Below, one piece after another: positions 21,757-33,529 of a DNA stretch of 64,000 nucleotides (the first letter of the stretch is position 1; the number at the start of each line of letters is the position of its first letter). Location: the NCBI RefSeq assembly GCF_901709675.1, contig NC_051105.1:11948604-12012603 (forward strand), given 5' to 3'. The DNA comes from Syngnathus acus (taxonomy: Eukaryota > Chordata > Actinopteri > Syngnathiformes > Syngnathidae). The translations under genes were made by a program, and so were the position numbers. Below the pieces are notes generated by a model, which was not told where the DNA came from, did no database searches, and saw only the letters and a list, made by a program, of their open reading frames with translations.

Positions 21757-22764
21757 TGCACAAGGGAAAAGGGGCTGTGAGGATTACTTTCCTGGATTTC
21801 TCCAGCGCCTTTAACGGCATTCAGCCTGTGCTCCTGAGTGACAAAATCTTGGTGATGGGCGTGAGCTCACACCTGCGGGCATAGATCATGGACTACCTGA
21901 CGGGCAGACCTCAGTATGTGCGCATGGGAGGCTGTAGGTCAGGCACGGTGAGAAGCAGCATAGGAGGTCTCCCTTCCTATTCACCCTGTATACCTCTGAC
22001 TTCCAGTACAACTCTGAGTTCTGCCGTGTGCAGAAGTTTGCGGACGACACTGCAATTGTTGGCTGTATTAGGGATGGACGAGAAGAGGAGTACAGAAGCC
22101 TGGTCCGGCGCGTCGCCAGTTGGTGTGACTAACCATTTGCACCTAAACACCGCCAAGTCCAGGGAAATGGTGGTGGACCTTAGGAGGCCCAGGCCTTGTC
22201 CATAGCCTGCAATGGCGTCTGTATGGAGGTGGTGCAGACCTGTAAATATCTTGGAGTGTTGCTTGACGACAAACTCGACTGGTGGACGCTTGTGCAAGAA
22301 AGGACAATGCCGGCTGTACTTCCTCAGGTCGTCCTTCAATGTCTGCGAAGTGAGGCTGCGGATATTTTATTGTTCTGTTGGCGAGCGCCCTCTTCTTTGC
22401 GGTGGCGTGATGGAGGGGGCAGCGTCAAGAAGAGAGATGCCTCCCGCCTGGACAAACTAGTGAGGAAGGCGGGTTCTGTTGTGAGCACAGAGCTGCCTGA
22501 TGTGTGACATCTGTGACAGAACAGTGGGTGTTGGCCAGGCTGCTGTCCATCAAAGACAACCTCATCCACCACTGTACAGACCGTCACTGGGCAGAGGTGT
22601 AGCTTCAGTGACAGGCTGTTGACACCATTTTGCTCCACGGAAAGGCTGTTCATTTCTTCCCCATGACGTGAGACTTTTTAACTCTTTGCGGGGGTTAAGG
22701 GCGCGTTCACGGCCATAATACTGTTTATTGTTTATTTATTAATCTATTCCTTGATTATTAATAT

Positions 22765-23116
22765 CCATCCATTTTCAGTACCGCTTGTCTCCACAGGGGT
22801 AGCAGGCATGCTGGAGCCTCTCCAGGCAATCATCGGACAGGCAGGGAACACCCTAAACTGGTTTCCAGCTAATCGCAGGGCACACAGAGACAAACAACCA
22901 TTCGTAGTCGCAGTCACACCTATGGGCAATTTGGAGTGCTCAATTGGCCTACCAGGCATGTTTTTGGGGATGTGGGAGGAAACCGGAGTGCCCGGAGAAA
23001 ACCCATGCAAGCACGGGGAGAACATGCAAGTTCCACACAGGGAGGGCCGGAGGCGGAATCGAACCCGCACCCTCTGAACTGTGAGGCGAACTTAACCAGT
23101 GCAACACCGTGCTGTC
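22765..23116 (-). mobile_element. V-SINE copy 6, in the Rex1 3' UTR
   Basis: Minus-strand copy from CCATCCATTTTCAGTACCGC to CAACACCGTGCTGTC, with the V-core (GAACATGCAAGTTCC) and B-box (GAATCGAACCC) intact. A few small deletions. Confidence 0.85.
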
Positions 23117-23952
23117 TAATTACGAATTGTTATTATAATCATTGCCCATCTACCGTTTTGGCCCGAATAAAAGTCGATGTTTTTTGCATTGAAATAAGAC
23201 TGAAAAAGTGGGGGTCGTCTTATATTCGGGGTCTAGACATTATACCAATTTTCACTTGTGCGCAGCGGTAAATTCAAGGTTGCTGGTATCGACTGAGTAT
23301 GTTGCTATGATCGTGCGCGCCTTTGACACAAAGTGAGTATATACATTTCATTGTTACTACTGTCCACTGTTGTGCCATTTGTCCGATCGCGGTTTGCTTC
23401 GTGTGCGCGCCGTTTGATTGACAGTAGTGATGTGCATTCCAGTTGTTTTAAGTGAACTGAATCTTTAGAATCGGTTCACTCAAAAGATTTGTTCAAAAGA
23501 ATCGTTCACCGAATCGTTCGCTACACTTTCTTATTTATTCATTCATTTATGTTTTTTTTACCTCGTGTAGTGTACCTATTGAAGTGTCCATGAGGTGTAC
23601 CTAATCACAGGCCACTTCATTAGGGAAAAAGCTTAAGTGAAAGTGAAAAATGTCACACCCGCCCTCACCCCCACCTCCTGATTGGCTGTTTGATCTGTGA
23701 CATCATTCGGACACTCCATTAGGTACACCGCTATTTTCAGGTGCACCTAATCGCAGGCCACTTCATTCGGGAAAATTCATGGTCAAAGCTTCACGGAAAG
23801 TGAAAAGTGCCTCACCCGCCCTAACCCCCACTTTCTGATTGGCTATTTGATCTGTGACGTCACTCGGACACTCTATTAGGTACACCGCCATTTTCATGTG
23901 TTCCTAATCACAGGCCACTTCATTAGGGAAAAATCATGGTCAAAGCTTAAAT

Positions 23953-24647
23953 CACAGGTGTCAAACTCAAGGCCCGGGGGCCAGATATGGCCCACCACAT
24001 CATTTTATGTGGCTCGCGAAGATAAATTGTGCATCAAATTTGTGTCCTTACTAGAACTGTATATTGTCTTCACTTTTAATAATATATCCATCCATCCATC
24101 CATCCATCTTCTGTACCGCTTAGTCCCCACGGGGGTCGCGGGCGTGCTGGAGCCTATCCCAGCGTCATCGGGCAGTAGGCGGGGGACACCCTGAACCGGT
24201 TGCCAGCCAATCGCAGGGCACACAGAGACAAACAACCATTCGCACTCGCACTCACACCTAGGGACAATTTGGAGCGCTCAATCATCAGGATGTGGGAGGA
24301 AACCGGAGTGCCCGGAGAAAACCCACGCGGGCCCGGGGAGAACATGCAAACTCCACACAGGGAGGGCCGGAGGTGGAATCGAACCCGCACCCTCCTAACT
24401 GTGAGGCGGACGTGCTACCCAGTGCCCCACCGAGCCGCCTCTTTTAATAATATATATATTTTTAAATATTTGACCAGTTTTTACTTGTCTGATTTGAAAA
24501 CGAGTTATTTGTCAGTTTGTTTTGTAGCTTTTACTGTATATAATAGGAGTTGCTCATACATTTATTTGGGTTGACAGTCATAATGGCCCTCCGAAAGAAG
24601 CTATGACTACAATGCGGCCCGCAAAAAAAATGAGTTTGACACCCCTG
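23953..24647. mobile_element. hAT-type MITE, 8-bp target duplication
   Basis: Ends CACAGGTGTCAAACTCA and TGAGTTTGACACCCCTG are inverted with two mismatches. The exact 8-bp duplication GCTTAAAT flanks it (23945-23952 and 24648-24655), the hAT signature. It contains a V-SINE; without it the element is about 330 bp. Confidence 0.85.
24088..24440 (-). mobile_element. V-SINE copy 7, nested in the hAT MITE
   Basis: Minus-strand full-length copy, from CCATCCATCCATCCATC to CACCGAGCCGCC, lacking about 25 bp around the CCTACCAAGCATG segment. An exact duplication of at least 14 bp (CTTTTAATAATATA) lies at 24073-24086 and 24441-24454. Confidence 0.92.
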
Positions 24648-25752
24648 GCTTAAATGAAAGTGAAAAGTGCCACACCTCCCCTCACCCCCACTTTCTGATT
24701 GGCTGTTTGATCTGTGACGTCATTCGGACACTCTATTAGGTACACCGCCATTTTCAGGTGTACCTAAACACAGGCTACTTCATTAGGGAAAAATAATGGT
24801 CAAAGCGTCACGAAAAGTGAGAAGTGCCACATCCGCCCTCACCCCCACTTTCTGATTGGCTGTTTGATCTGTGACGTCACTCGGACACTCCATTAGGTAC
24901 ACCGCCAGCGGCACGGCGACTAACGGTCGCCAGCAAATGTATTTTGTTGTCTCGATCGATGACTTATGTTTGATGTGTTGCCAAGAGTATTTCATTTATG
25001 CTTTTTTTTTTTCCCAATAATTCAGTAAAGCAAGCAAAACTGAACCACGTCTTCCCTCCTGTGTTCTGACCGACACCCGGGGGCGAAAAGAGCATAACCA
25101 TCCGAGCTAACCCTCTATACAGCCCTCAGGCTCCCCAACAATAGCGGTAGCAGTTTGCATTATTTTAATGCAATGTTTTTCCTTATTCAGCTTTGTTTCA
25201 AGACTACAGTTAGACTTCACTTTGATGGTTAATGCAGTTATTGCAATTTTGTTGTTTTATCACAATAGATTGGTTTATTTTCGTTTCAAAAACCAGAAGC
25301 CATTCATTTACAAATGTGATTGCAGTTTAGTTTACATATTTAAATGTTCAGATATTAAGATGTGATAGACAGTTTTTGCATGATTTGAATGAGGCAAAAA
25401 AACATGCTTTTTCTCTCGAATATATTGTTATAATCATTTGTTTCAGATGTAATTATTTTCTGGATAAAAATTAAATTTGGTGTTCAAAAAGTCTTTTTTC
25501 AAACTTGAGTCTTGAAAAAGAGGGGGTCGTCTTATAATCGGGGTCGTCTTAAATTCGGGCCAATATGGTATTTAATATAATCAGATCTCTTCCTCTCTTT
25601 TGTTGTCGTTTTTGTTGTGCCTGATGTCTATATTGTCTGTCTGTTTATTTATGTATTTAACTAATGGCAACTGAATTTCCCCACGAGGATCAATAAAGTA
25701 TCTATCTGTCTGTCTGTCGGTCCGTCCGTCCGTCCGTCCGCCCATCCGTCCA

Positions 25753-26054
25753 TGATTTTAAGATTATAAGATTGTGTTTTGCAACAAGACTGTTCAGTTC
25801 AGTTAACAGTCCTACTTATTTCCCTTGGGCTAACCTTGGCCTGTACATAGCTAAGGGATTGTTCATATCTGAAGCTAGTTTCATAGATGAATATTTGCCA
25901 TTTGCATAGTGCAACTATATTTCGTGACAACTGTATTTTTTGTCATAAGCATAGAATTTGGGGCAGTTCCCAACGAGCTAATCCTTCCTTGAAAGACAAA
26001 TTAATGTAAATTATTACATTTATTACATTATTGTTATTTTTATTTAGTGAATTA
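25753..26054. other. Unique DNA between Rex1 and Rex3
   Basis: No feature recognised. Confidence 0.5.
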
Positions 26055-29000
26055 TTGTCCATCCATCCATCCATCCATCTTCTTCCTCTTATCCGGGGTC
26101 GGGTCGTGGGGGCAGCAGCTTTAGGAGGGACTCCCAGACTACCCTCTCCCGAGCCACTTCATTCAGCTCATCCTGGGGGATCCCAAGGCGTTCCCAGGCC
26201 AGCTGAGAGACATAGTCTCTCCAGCGCGTCCTGGGTCGTCCCCGGGGTCTCCTACTGGTGGGACATGCCCGGAACACCTCCCCAGGGAGGCGTCCAGGAG
26301 GCATCCTGATGAGATGTCCGAGCCACCTCATCTGGCTCCTCTCAATGTGGAGGAGCAGCGGCTCTACTCCGAGTCTCTCCCTGATGACCGAGCTTCTCAC
26401 CCTATCTCTAAGGTAGAGCCCGGACATCCTGCGGAGGAAATTCATTTCGGCCGCTTGTATCCGGGATCTCGTTCTTTCGGTCACGACCCGTAGCTCGTGA
26501 CCATAGGTGAGGGTAGGAGCGTAAATCGACCGGTAAATTGAGAGCTTTGCCTTTTGGCTCAGCTCTCTCTTTACCACGACGGACCAGTACAGAGTCCGCA
26601 TTACTGTCGAGGCTGCACCGATCCGCCTGTCGATCTCGCGCTCCATCCTCCCCTCACTCGTGAACAAGACCCCAAGATACTTGAACTCCTCCACTTGGGG
26701 CAGGATCTCATCCCCGATTAAGAGAGGGCACTCCACCCTTTTCCGACGGAGGACCTTGGACTCGGATTTGGAGGTGCTGACCCTCATCCCGACCGCTTCA
26801 CACTCTCCTGCGAACCGCTCCAGTGAGAGCTGGAGATCACGGCTTGAAGAAGCCAACAGCACCACGTCGTCTGCAAAAAGCAGAGACGCGATGCTGAGGT
26901 CCCCAAACCGGACACCCTCAACGCCTCGGCTGAGCCTAGAAATTCTGTCCATAAAAATTATGAACAGAATCGGTGACAAAGGGCAGCCTTGGCGGAGTCC
27001 AACCCTCACTGGGAACAAATCCGACTTACTGCCGGAAATGCGGACCAAACTCTGGCATCGGTGATACAGGGACCGAACCGCCCTTATCAGTTGGCTCGGC
27101 ACCCCGTTCTCCCGAAGCACCCTCCACAAAACCTCCCGAGGGACACGGTCGAACGCCTTCTCCAAGTCCACAAAACACATGTGGACTGGTTGGGCGAACT
27201 CCCATGCCCCCTCGAAGATCCTGCCGAGGGTGTAGAGCTGGTCCACTGTTCCACGGCCAGGACGAAAGCCACACTGCTCCTCCTGATCCCGAGGTTCGAC
27301 CTCCCGATGGACCCTCCTCTCCAGCACCCCTGAATAGACCTTACCAGGGAGGCTGAGGACTGTGATTCCCCTGTAATTGGAACACACCCTCCGGTCCCCC
27401 TTCTTAAAGAGGGGAACCACCACCCCAGTCTGCCAATCCAGAGCCACCGTCCCCGATGTCCATGCAATGCTGTAGAGGCGTGTCAGCCATGACAGCCCCA
27501 CAACATCCAGAGCCTTTAAGAACTCCGGGCCGATCTCATCCACCCCCGGGGCCTTGCCACCAAGGAGTTTTTTAACTACCTCAGTGACTTCGACCCCAGA
27601 GATTGGAGAGTCCGCCTCAGAGTCTCCAGGCCCTGCTTCCACAATGGAAGGGGTGTCGGTGGAATTGAGGAGGTCTTCGAAGTATTCTCCCCACCGACTC
27701 ACAACGTCCCGAGTCGAGGTCAGCAGCACGCCATCTCCACTGTAAACAGTGTTGACGGTGCACTGCTTCCCCCTCCTGAGACGCCAGATGGTGGACCAGA
27801 ATTTCCTCGAAGCCGTCCGGAAGTCATTCTCCATGGCCTCGCCAAACTCCTCCCACGCCCGGGTTTTTGCCTCAGCAACAGCCGAAGCCGCGTTCCGCTT
27901 GGCCATCCGGTACCTGTCAGCTGCCTCCGGAGTCCTGCAGGCCAAAACGGCCCGATAGGACTCCTTCTTCAGCTTGATGGCATCCCTTACCGCCGGTGTC
28001 CACCAGCGGTTTCGGGGATTGCCTCCACGACAGGCACCAACGACCTTACGGCCACAGCTCCGGTCGGCGCGGAACATGGTCCACTCGGACTCAATGTCCC
28101 CTGCCTTCCCCGGGACGTGGGAAAAGCTCTGCTCCGGCAGTGGGAGTTGAAGCTCTTCCTGATTCTGCCAGACGTTCCCAGCAGACCCTCACAGAGCGTT
28201 TGGGTCTGCCAGGTCGAACCCGCATCTTCCCCCACCATCGGAGCCAACCCACCACCAGGTGGTGATCAGTTGACAGCTCCGCCCCTCTCTTCACCTGAGT
28301 GTCCAAAACATGCGGCCGCAAATCCGATGACACGACTACAAAGTCGATCATCGAACTGTGGCCTAGGGTGTCCTGGTGCCAAGTGCACACATGCTTGAAC
28401 ATGGTGTTCATTATTGACAATCCGTGTCGAGCACAGAATTCCAATAATAGAACACCGCTCGGGTTCAGATCGGGGGGTTGTTCCTCCCAATCATGCCCTT
28501 CCAGGTCTCACTGTTATTGCCCACGTGAGCATTGAAGTCACCCAGTAGAACAATGGAGTCCCCAGAAGGAGCGCCCTCCAGCACTTCCTCCAGGGACTCC
28601 AAGAAGGATGGGTACTCTGAGCTGCCGTTTGGTGCATGGACACAAACAACAGTCAGGACCCGTCCCCCCACCCGAAGGCGGAGGGAGGCTACCCTCTCGT
28701 TCACTGGGGTGAACCCCAATGTGCAGGTGCCCAGCTGGGGGGCAATAAGTATACCCACACCTGCTCGACGCCTCTCACCGTGGGCAACTCCAGAGTGGGA
28801 GAGAGTCCAGCCCCTCTCGAGAAGGCTTGTACCGGAACCCAAACTGTGTGTGGAGGCAAGTCCGACTATATCTAGTCAGAACTTTTCTGCCTCGCACACC
28901 AGCTCAGGCTCCTTTCCAGCCAGAGAGGTGACATTCCATGTCCCAAGAGCCAGCTTCTGCAGCCGGGGATACGGCCGCCAAGGTCCCTGTCTTTGGCCAC

Positions 29001-29240
29001 CGCCCAGCTCACAATGCACCCGACCCCTTTGGCCCCTCCCACAGGTGGTGAGCTCATGGAAAGGGAGACCCACGTTTCCTTTTCGGGCTGTGCCCGGCCG
29101 GGCCCCGTGGGCGAAGGCCCGGCCACCAGACGCTCGCCTTTGAGCCCCACCCCAGGCCTGGCTCCAGAGGGGGGCCCCGGTGACCCTGCGTCCGGGCGAG
29201 GGAAATCTGAGTCCATATATCTTTTTTGTCACAAGGGATT
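26055..29240 (-). mobile_element. Rex3 (RTE-clade LINE), nearly full length
   Basis: The 3' end is a (CCAT)n tract on the plus strand at 26058-26079, i.e. (GATG)n on the element strand. CGGTGACAAAGGGCAGCC at 26971 and ACCACCACCCCAGTCTGCCA at 27416 closely match the published Rex3 primer pair as I remember it. The 5' end stops near 29240, about 100 bp short of the leader present in the copy at 1945-4312. Confidence 0.92.
26089..29232 (-). pseudogene. Rex3 endonuclease/reverse transcriptase, lightly frameshifted
   Basis: A 662-codon frame (26089-28077) covers the linker and the whole [76 protein letters not shown] (catalytic FADD), YLGVLF. It ends with the C-terminal RSQMRWLGHLIRM block and LLPPRPDPG. 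The endonuclease is split over frames at 28091-28444, 28465-28842 and 28876-29232 by small indels, including a loss of about 18 bp near 28068 relative to the other copy. The intact RT and broken endonuclease suggest a recent but dead insertion. Confidence 0.85.
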
Positions 29241-29366
29241 ATGATGAAAAATGAATATTATTTATTGAATTATTCCTTACATTATTATGATATTTATATT
29301 CATGACATTTAGGATGTAAAGGCATGTTTATTTAAATTTATAATTCATGGGGGTATGTTCTGTTAT

Positions 29367-29698
29367 GGGCGGCTTGGTGGGGCACTAGTTAGCACGTCCG
29401 CCTCACAGTTAGGAGGGTGCAGGTTCGATTCCACATCCGACTCTCCCTGAGCGGACTTTGCATGTTCTCCCCGTGCCTGCGTGGGTTTTCGCCGGGCACT
29501 CCGGTTTCCTCCCATGCTTGGTAGACCAATTGAGCACTCAATGTGAGTGCGAGTGCGGATGGTTGTTCGTCTCTGTGTGCCCTGCGATCGGCTGGCGACC
29601 GGTTCAGGGTGTTCCCCGCCTACTGCCCGATGACTGCTGGGAAATGCTCCAGCACGCCCGCGGCCCCCGTGGGGACAAGCGGTATGGAAAATGGATGG
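29367..29698 (+). mobile_element. V-SINE copy 8
   Basis: Head GGGCGGCTTGGTGGGGCAC, B-box GGTTCGATTCC, V-core CTTTGCATGTTCTCCCCGTG, tail GAAAATGGATGGG. Flanked by GTTCTGTTAT and GTTTTGTTAT, a target duplication with one change. Confidence 0.87.
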
Positions 29699-32690
29699 GT
29701 GTTTTGTTATATTGTGTTACTATTACAGGGGCTCTTTTAAAATATTTTGGAGCATATACTGTTCTAATAAAAATCGTCTTTGCAAAATGATTTTTTTTTT
29801 TAACCTTTCGGAAGTAGTTTCACCCATTCAGTGTAGAACCGCCACTGTGCAGCAATGACCTGTTGTTTTAGTTGACCAATATTTTCAGTTACCCACGGGA
29901 GTGGTTCTTTGTGCTCCTTCTGAACACTATTGTGATCTGGGCAACAAATATAGAAAATATAGAAAAACTTTTTGTTTCTGGCTTCACTATTCCTGCTTTG
30001 TCTGCTTTTCTGCCACTAGATAGCTCCAACAATGTTTAAAAACAATGCCAGTTTAATAGAAAATGTAATCTCCTAAATCTACCATATGTAGTTTCTTAGA
30101 GATTGGCAAAATCTCTTTTGGTTTTTAGTTTGATTCGTTTACCTCATTCAACTGAAGCTCATTTTATCATATCACTCTAAACCGTGCTGTTGTGTGGCTT
30201 TAACCCTCCTAAAAGCTTGTTCTTTTTAATCGAAAACATGGGTAGAACTCAACATCCCCAAATTCCTCTAAGACGGCTCAAACCTCTCGAAGAGATGAAT
30301 GGGGTCATGTCCACAAAGAGGAATAATCTTCTTTTCTCCACAGCCTTAAAAAGGCCTGTCAAATGGCTTCATTGTCAACATCCAAGAAGCCTGTTTTCTA
30401 AAAGTGTCAAGATCAAAGGGCTTGACTGACAATACACACTTTTTGTTATTGCAGTGATAACTCACCAGCTTAATGTTAGACATTACAGTCATTCACAACA
30501 GGCTGTACAAGCCTTGGATCATGACAGACGCTCTGAGGAGTTAACCACAAATCAAAAAACAATACTAAAGCTGAAAGGAAGAGGGCTGTGTGCGCATAAA
30601 TATTACCACTTGGAAATGGAAAACTGTGACAGTGCTTGCCTCCAAAGTCACTTTAAAGCAACATAAGATTTATTAGATTTGAGTGAATTGTATCTTTAGT
30701 TTTGGATGAAAAAAATAAGAATTGAATGGTGTTAAGTAGTAAGAAAATGCCGAACAAACAAGCCAGAGATAGATGCTGGGGGGGAAGAACTATTCACACT
30801 CGAGCTGCTCACACAAATAGGAGAATGAACTAAAACACGTATTAACATAGTTTGTTGCACCCTTTTCACATGGACAGTTTTGCTGACCATGGTCTTCATT
30901 CACAGGCCATCCCAGAGAACTGGAATACAGTGTCAATGATACGAAACAGTCATATCTGTTACAAAAGACATTTACTCATACAAACATGCACGCACAAACA
31001 CAAAGTGAAGTTGTAGTATATAGTATATACAGGACTTGACTGAAGAAAATTGTAAATGTCCTCAGTTACTTTGTTTCTTCTTATCTTTGACAAATGTTTG
31101 GAATAAAAAGAAGCAGCACTGTTGAGTCTGTCATTTCATCAAATGATTTGAGTGCAACTACTCATAATTCAAATCAGCTGATTATTTCTATTTTAATTGC
31201 ACTCTTTAATAATATTACATTTACTGTGTAATAAAAAAATTATAGAATCAAATGAAAATAAGAAATAACTGACATTTACTTAACATTGGTCAGGAATTAT
31301 TATTTGTTTTCCTCCTTCAACCTGAGTGAGAGTAACGCTAAACGACCACTTTGTTTTTCCTTAACAATGATGTTGACTATTCAGGTGCAAATAAAAACAA
31401 CTGAAAAAATGCTTCTATAAATATCTCAGTGAAGAAGGTAATGTGTTTTCAATTGAGTTATTAACTTGTATGCTTATTGACCACTTTACCTCCTTTGCTA
31501 ACAGTCTGGAGTTTTATGAAGGAAATCTTGTTGATGTTCTTACAAAATGTTTTGCTAAAACACCATTTATGACCAAATTATAGTGATAGATTTGATTCTC
31601 ACGTGCGTGTAGTATAATAGTGTAATATCAATGCTCATTTTTGATTTGAACTGTTTTGTTATAGTAAGACAAAAAGACAAAAGTTCAGAAAAAAACATTT
31701 TATACAAATATTGATGTAATTGTATCTCTGTCTAAATCACTGTTTGGAATTGCCATTTGAGTGGCCAGTGTGGTGAAAAGCTGTTAGGCAAGGGTGACTC
31801 GGCCCTCTCCTCATTGTTTGCAAAGCTTGGTATTCCTCTCATAGCATGCCCTGGGCTCTCGGAGATGTACTTTTAAAGATCCCAGGCCCTTCTAACGGCC
31901 CCGCTTACCTCCTCAAGTCTCAAATTTGAACACATCCTTTGAACTAAATATTTTACCTTTCAACTCCAAACAAAATATTGCTTTAATGTCCAAAGAACAA
32001 ACGCTGTATGTTTTTCCCAATTATTTGCATATGAGTTATAATCACTCTCCAGTGCCACCTTCTCTATATATCCCAGTCGTACCCTCTCTGTTTACCCTTC
32101 CTCCCTCACGCTCCGGCCTCCCTCTCTCTCTGTTTCTTTCGCGTTCCTCTTTTCTGAGTGTCCCGCTCAGCTGGCCAGCACCTTTTCAATCTTTGCCTGG
32201 GGAATTGTCCCCTGCATGTCAAGTGTAGCCGTGGGTTTGGATGAGAGGTGCTTTTCAGGTCCCCCGTGCCCCTCACCTTTGAATGGAGACAATGGAGCTG
32301 TTCTTTATGTCCAGATGACCACACACAAACACAGATGTACAAACTGCAACGGAACTATTCAGCATCCTGCAGCAGCAAGAAGACGCACACTGTATGTACT
32401 TTTCAAGCAATAAGTGTATTACATAACAAAGTCATGGTTGGTTTGGTGTCCAAGTGAGTACACACTTGTTGCCAAGACAACATTGCTTGAGTTGAGTTAG
32501 AGTTTGCCTCAAGACCACATACAAAGAGAAATGTGGCCAAGTTTAAACTAAGCCAAAGCAGAGTGGGCTCTGAAAAGACCAGTACTAGTCAGCTGTACCA
32601 CCAAGGCAAACAGCCCACACTTGAACACAATTTACTGAAAGTAGTCACATATCCTATATTTTTCACATTAACATTGCGGTGTTTGTTCAT
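29699..32690. other. Unique intergenic DNA, possibly with conserved non-coding segments
   Basis: No repeat family or gene is recognised. Two stretches are more balanced in composition and free of simple sequence: about 30180-30670 and 31740-31930 (with GCAAAGCTTGG and GGGCTCTCGGAG). They could be conserved regulatory DNA, but the sequence alone cannot show it. Confidence 0.4.
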
Positions 32691-32718
32691 GTGTGCGTGT
32701 GCGTGTGTGTGTGTGTGC

Positions 32719-32754
<36 letters not shown>

Positions 32755-32820
32755 ACGTGCGTGTGTGTGTGTGCGTGCTTGCGTGCGTGCATGTGCGTGC
32801 GTGTCTGTGCGTGCGTGTCT
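32691..32820. repeat. (GT)n microsatellite with CGTG interruptions
   Basis: Long GTGTGT/GCGTGC tract; frames on both strands here are artefacts. Confidence 0.95.
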
Positions 32821-32983
32821 ATTTTTCTATTTATTCTATCTGATAAAATATCATGACCTTCTCTTCACACTTTTCTAAGCTCAGCACTGATAAAAGTAAT
32901 GTTGAATTTCTCTTGCTTTATTACATTTGAAAGAACTGGAACTAATTAAATTTACTTTGATTTAATTTAATATCCACATAGAG

Positions 32984-33515
32984 CAGGGGTGGCCAACCAG
33001 TCAGAGGCGAAGAGCCACATTTTTGACTGTGTCATCCCAAAGAGCCACATCACCCCCCCGCAAAGAGCCACATCACCCCCCCTGACTGAGCTGAAGTGAC
33101 GCTGAAGATTTGAAGCTTTGAAATGCGCTAATGATGCCTGACATATAAGGCAGAATGTCTTGCCATTACGTTCAACAAAAAAATATAAACTCTCCCACTC
33201 TGTTAAAAACGTCCTGTGTTCTTCTTCATATTTTCGTTTGGCTGTGCTTTTTTTCCCTGCCATTTTGAGAGCGAACTTGAAACAAATTATTTACAACTCA
33301 AATGAACGCGCGCATTTGTCATCAGTACGTCATTCTTCTTCTTCTTTTCAACTCAAACCGATTCAACTGGTCAGCGCACCACCGCCACCTAGGGGGAATA
33401 AATGGCAGCGCCAGCCAAGTATTTTGACGCTTGTCATGTGAAACCTCCTGAAGAGCCGCATGAAACCAGCCAAAGAGCCGCATGCGGCTCGCGAGCCGCG
33501 GGTTGGCCACTGCTG
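32984..33515 (-). mobile_element. hAT element, internally deleted, with 8-bp target duplication
   Basis: Ends CAGGGGTGGCCAACC and GGTTGGCCACTGCTG form the inverted repeats. ACATAGAG at 32976-32983 and 33516-33523 is an exact 8-bp target duplication. AGAGCCACAT and AGAGCCGCATG repeats lie inside both ends. It keeps the start of the transposase gene. Confidence 0.88.
33092..33263 (-). pseudogene. hAT transposase N-terminus with BED-type zinc finger
   Basis: Starts MAGKKSTAKRKYEEEHR and continues with TEWESLYFFVERNGKTFCLI, then CQASLAHFKASNLQRHF. The C-x2-C with a later His pattern is the BED-like zinc finger seen at the start of hAT transposases and host genes derived from them. The catalytic region is gone by internal deletion. 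Confidence 0.6.
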
Positions 33516-33529
33516 ACATAGAGGATGAG

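Larger units (their letters stand above)
20045..22640 (+). pseudogene. Rex1 endonuclease/reverse transcriptase, degenerate
   Basis: An endonuclease piece (20045-20320: CFCEMWLTTSMPD and GGGLALYLN) is joined by deletion to the linker RKWSPEAEQSLSDCF (20390 on). A 28-bp tandem duplication at 20651-20706 shifts the frame inside KRVQRELRAQ. A SINE (21196-21479) replaces RT motif sequence. A CT microsatellite splits GVEDAVAYVL from GAVRITFLDFSSAFN (RT motif A). Later blocks are MDYLTGRPQYVR, KFADDTAIVG-type sequence near 22040 in another phase, YLGVLLDDKLDW and KKRDASRLDKLVRKAGS. Several stops follow. It is not functional. Confidence 0.8.
23153..25568. mobile_element. GGCCCGAAT-family TIR element with internal tandem repeats, TA target site
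   Basis: Left end CCGTTTTGGCCCGAATAAAA and right end (inverted) CCATATTGGCCCGAATTTAA, each flanked by TA. The GGGGTCGTCTTA motif repeats inside both ends. The middle holds four tandem units of about 147-156 bp, starting CCTAATCACAGGCCACTTCA near 23601, 23757, 23904 and 24764. Each unit has an inverted CCAAT box and a CRE-like site. A hAT MITE (23953-24647) has split unit 3. No transposase is encoded. Confidence 0.7.
19786..25752 (+). mobile_element. Rex1 (CR1/Babar-group LINE), split by nested insertions
   Basis: The 5' leader with CTAAGCTAAAGCCTAAGCTA begins near 19790. An endonuclease remnant and the RT run to about 22640. TTCTCCAGCGCCTTTAACGG at 21797 resembles the known Rex1 primer site (from memory). 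The 3' UTR is interrupted by a V-SINE (22765-23116) and a 2.4-kb TIR element (23153-25568), then resumes. It ends GAATTTCCCC...GATCAATAAAGTATC and a (TCTG/TCCG)n tail at about 25700-25752. The link across the insertions is inferred from the characteristic 3' end. Confidence 0.75.

Noticed and set aside
26660-27356. Plus-strand frames over Rex3
   Set aside because: Antisense shadows; the Rex3 protein is on the minus strand. The same applies to 2681-4193 and 28532-29244.
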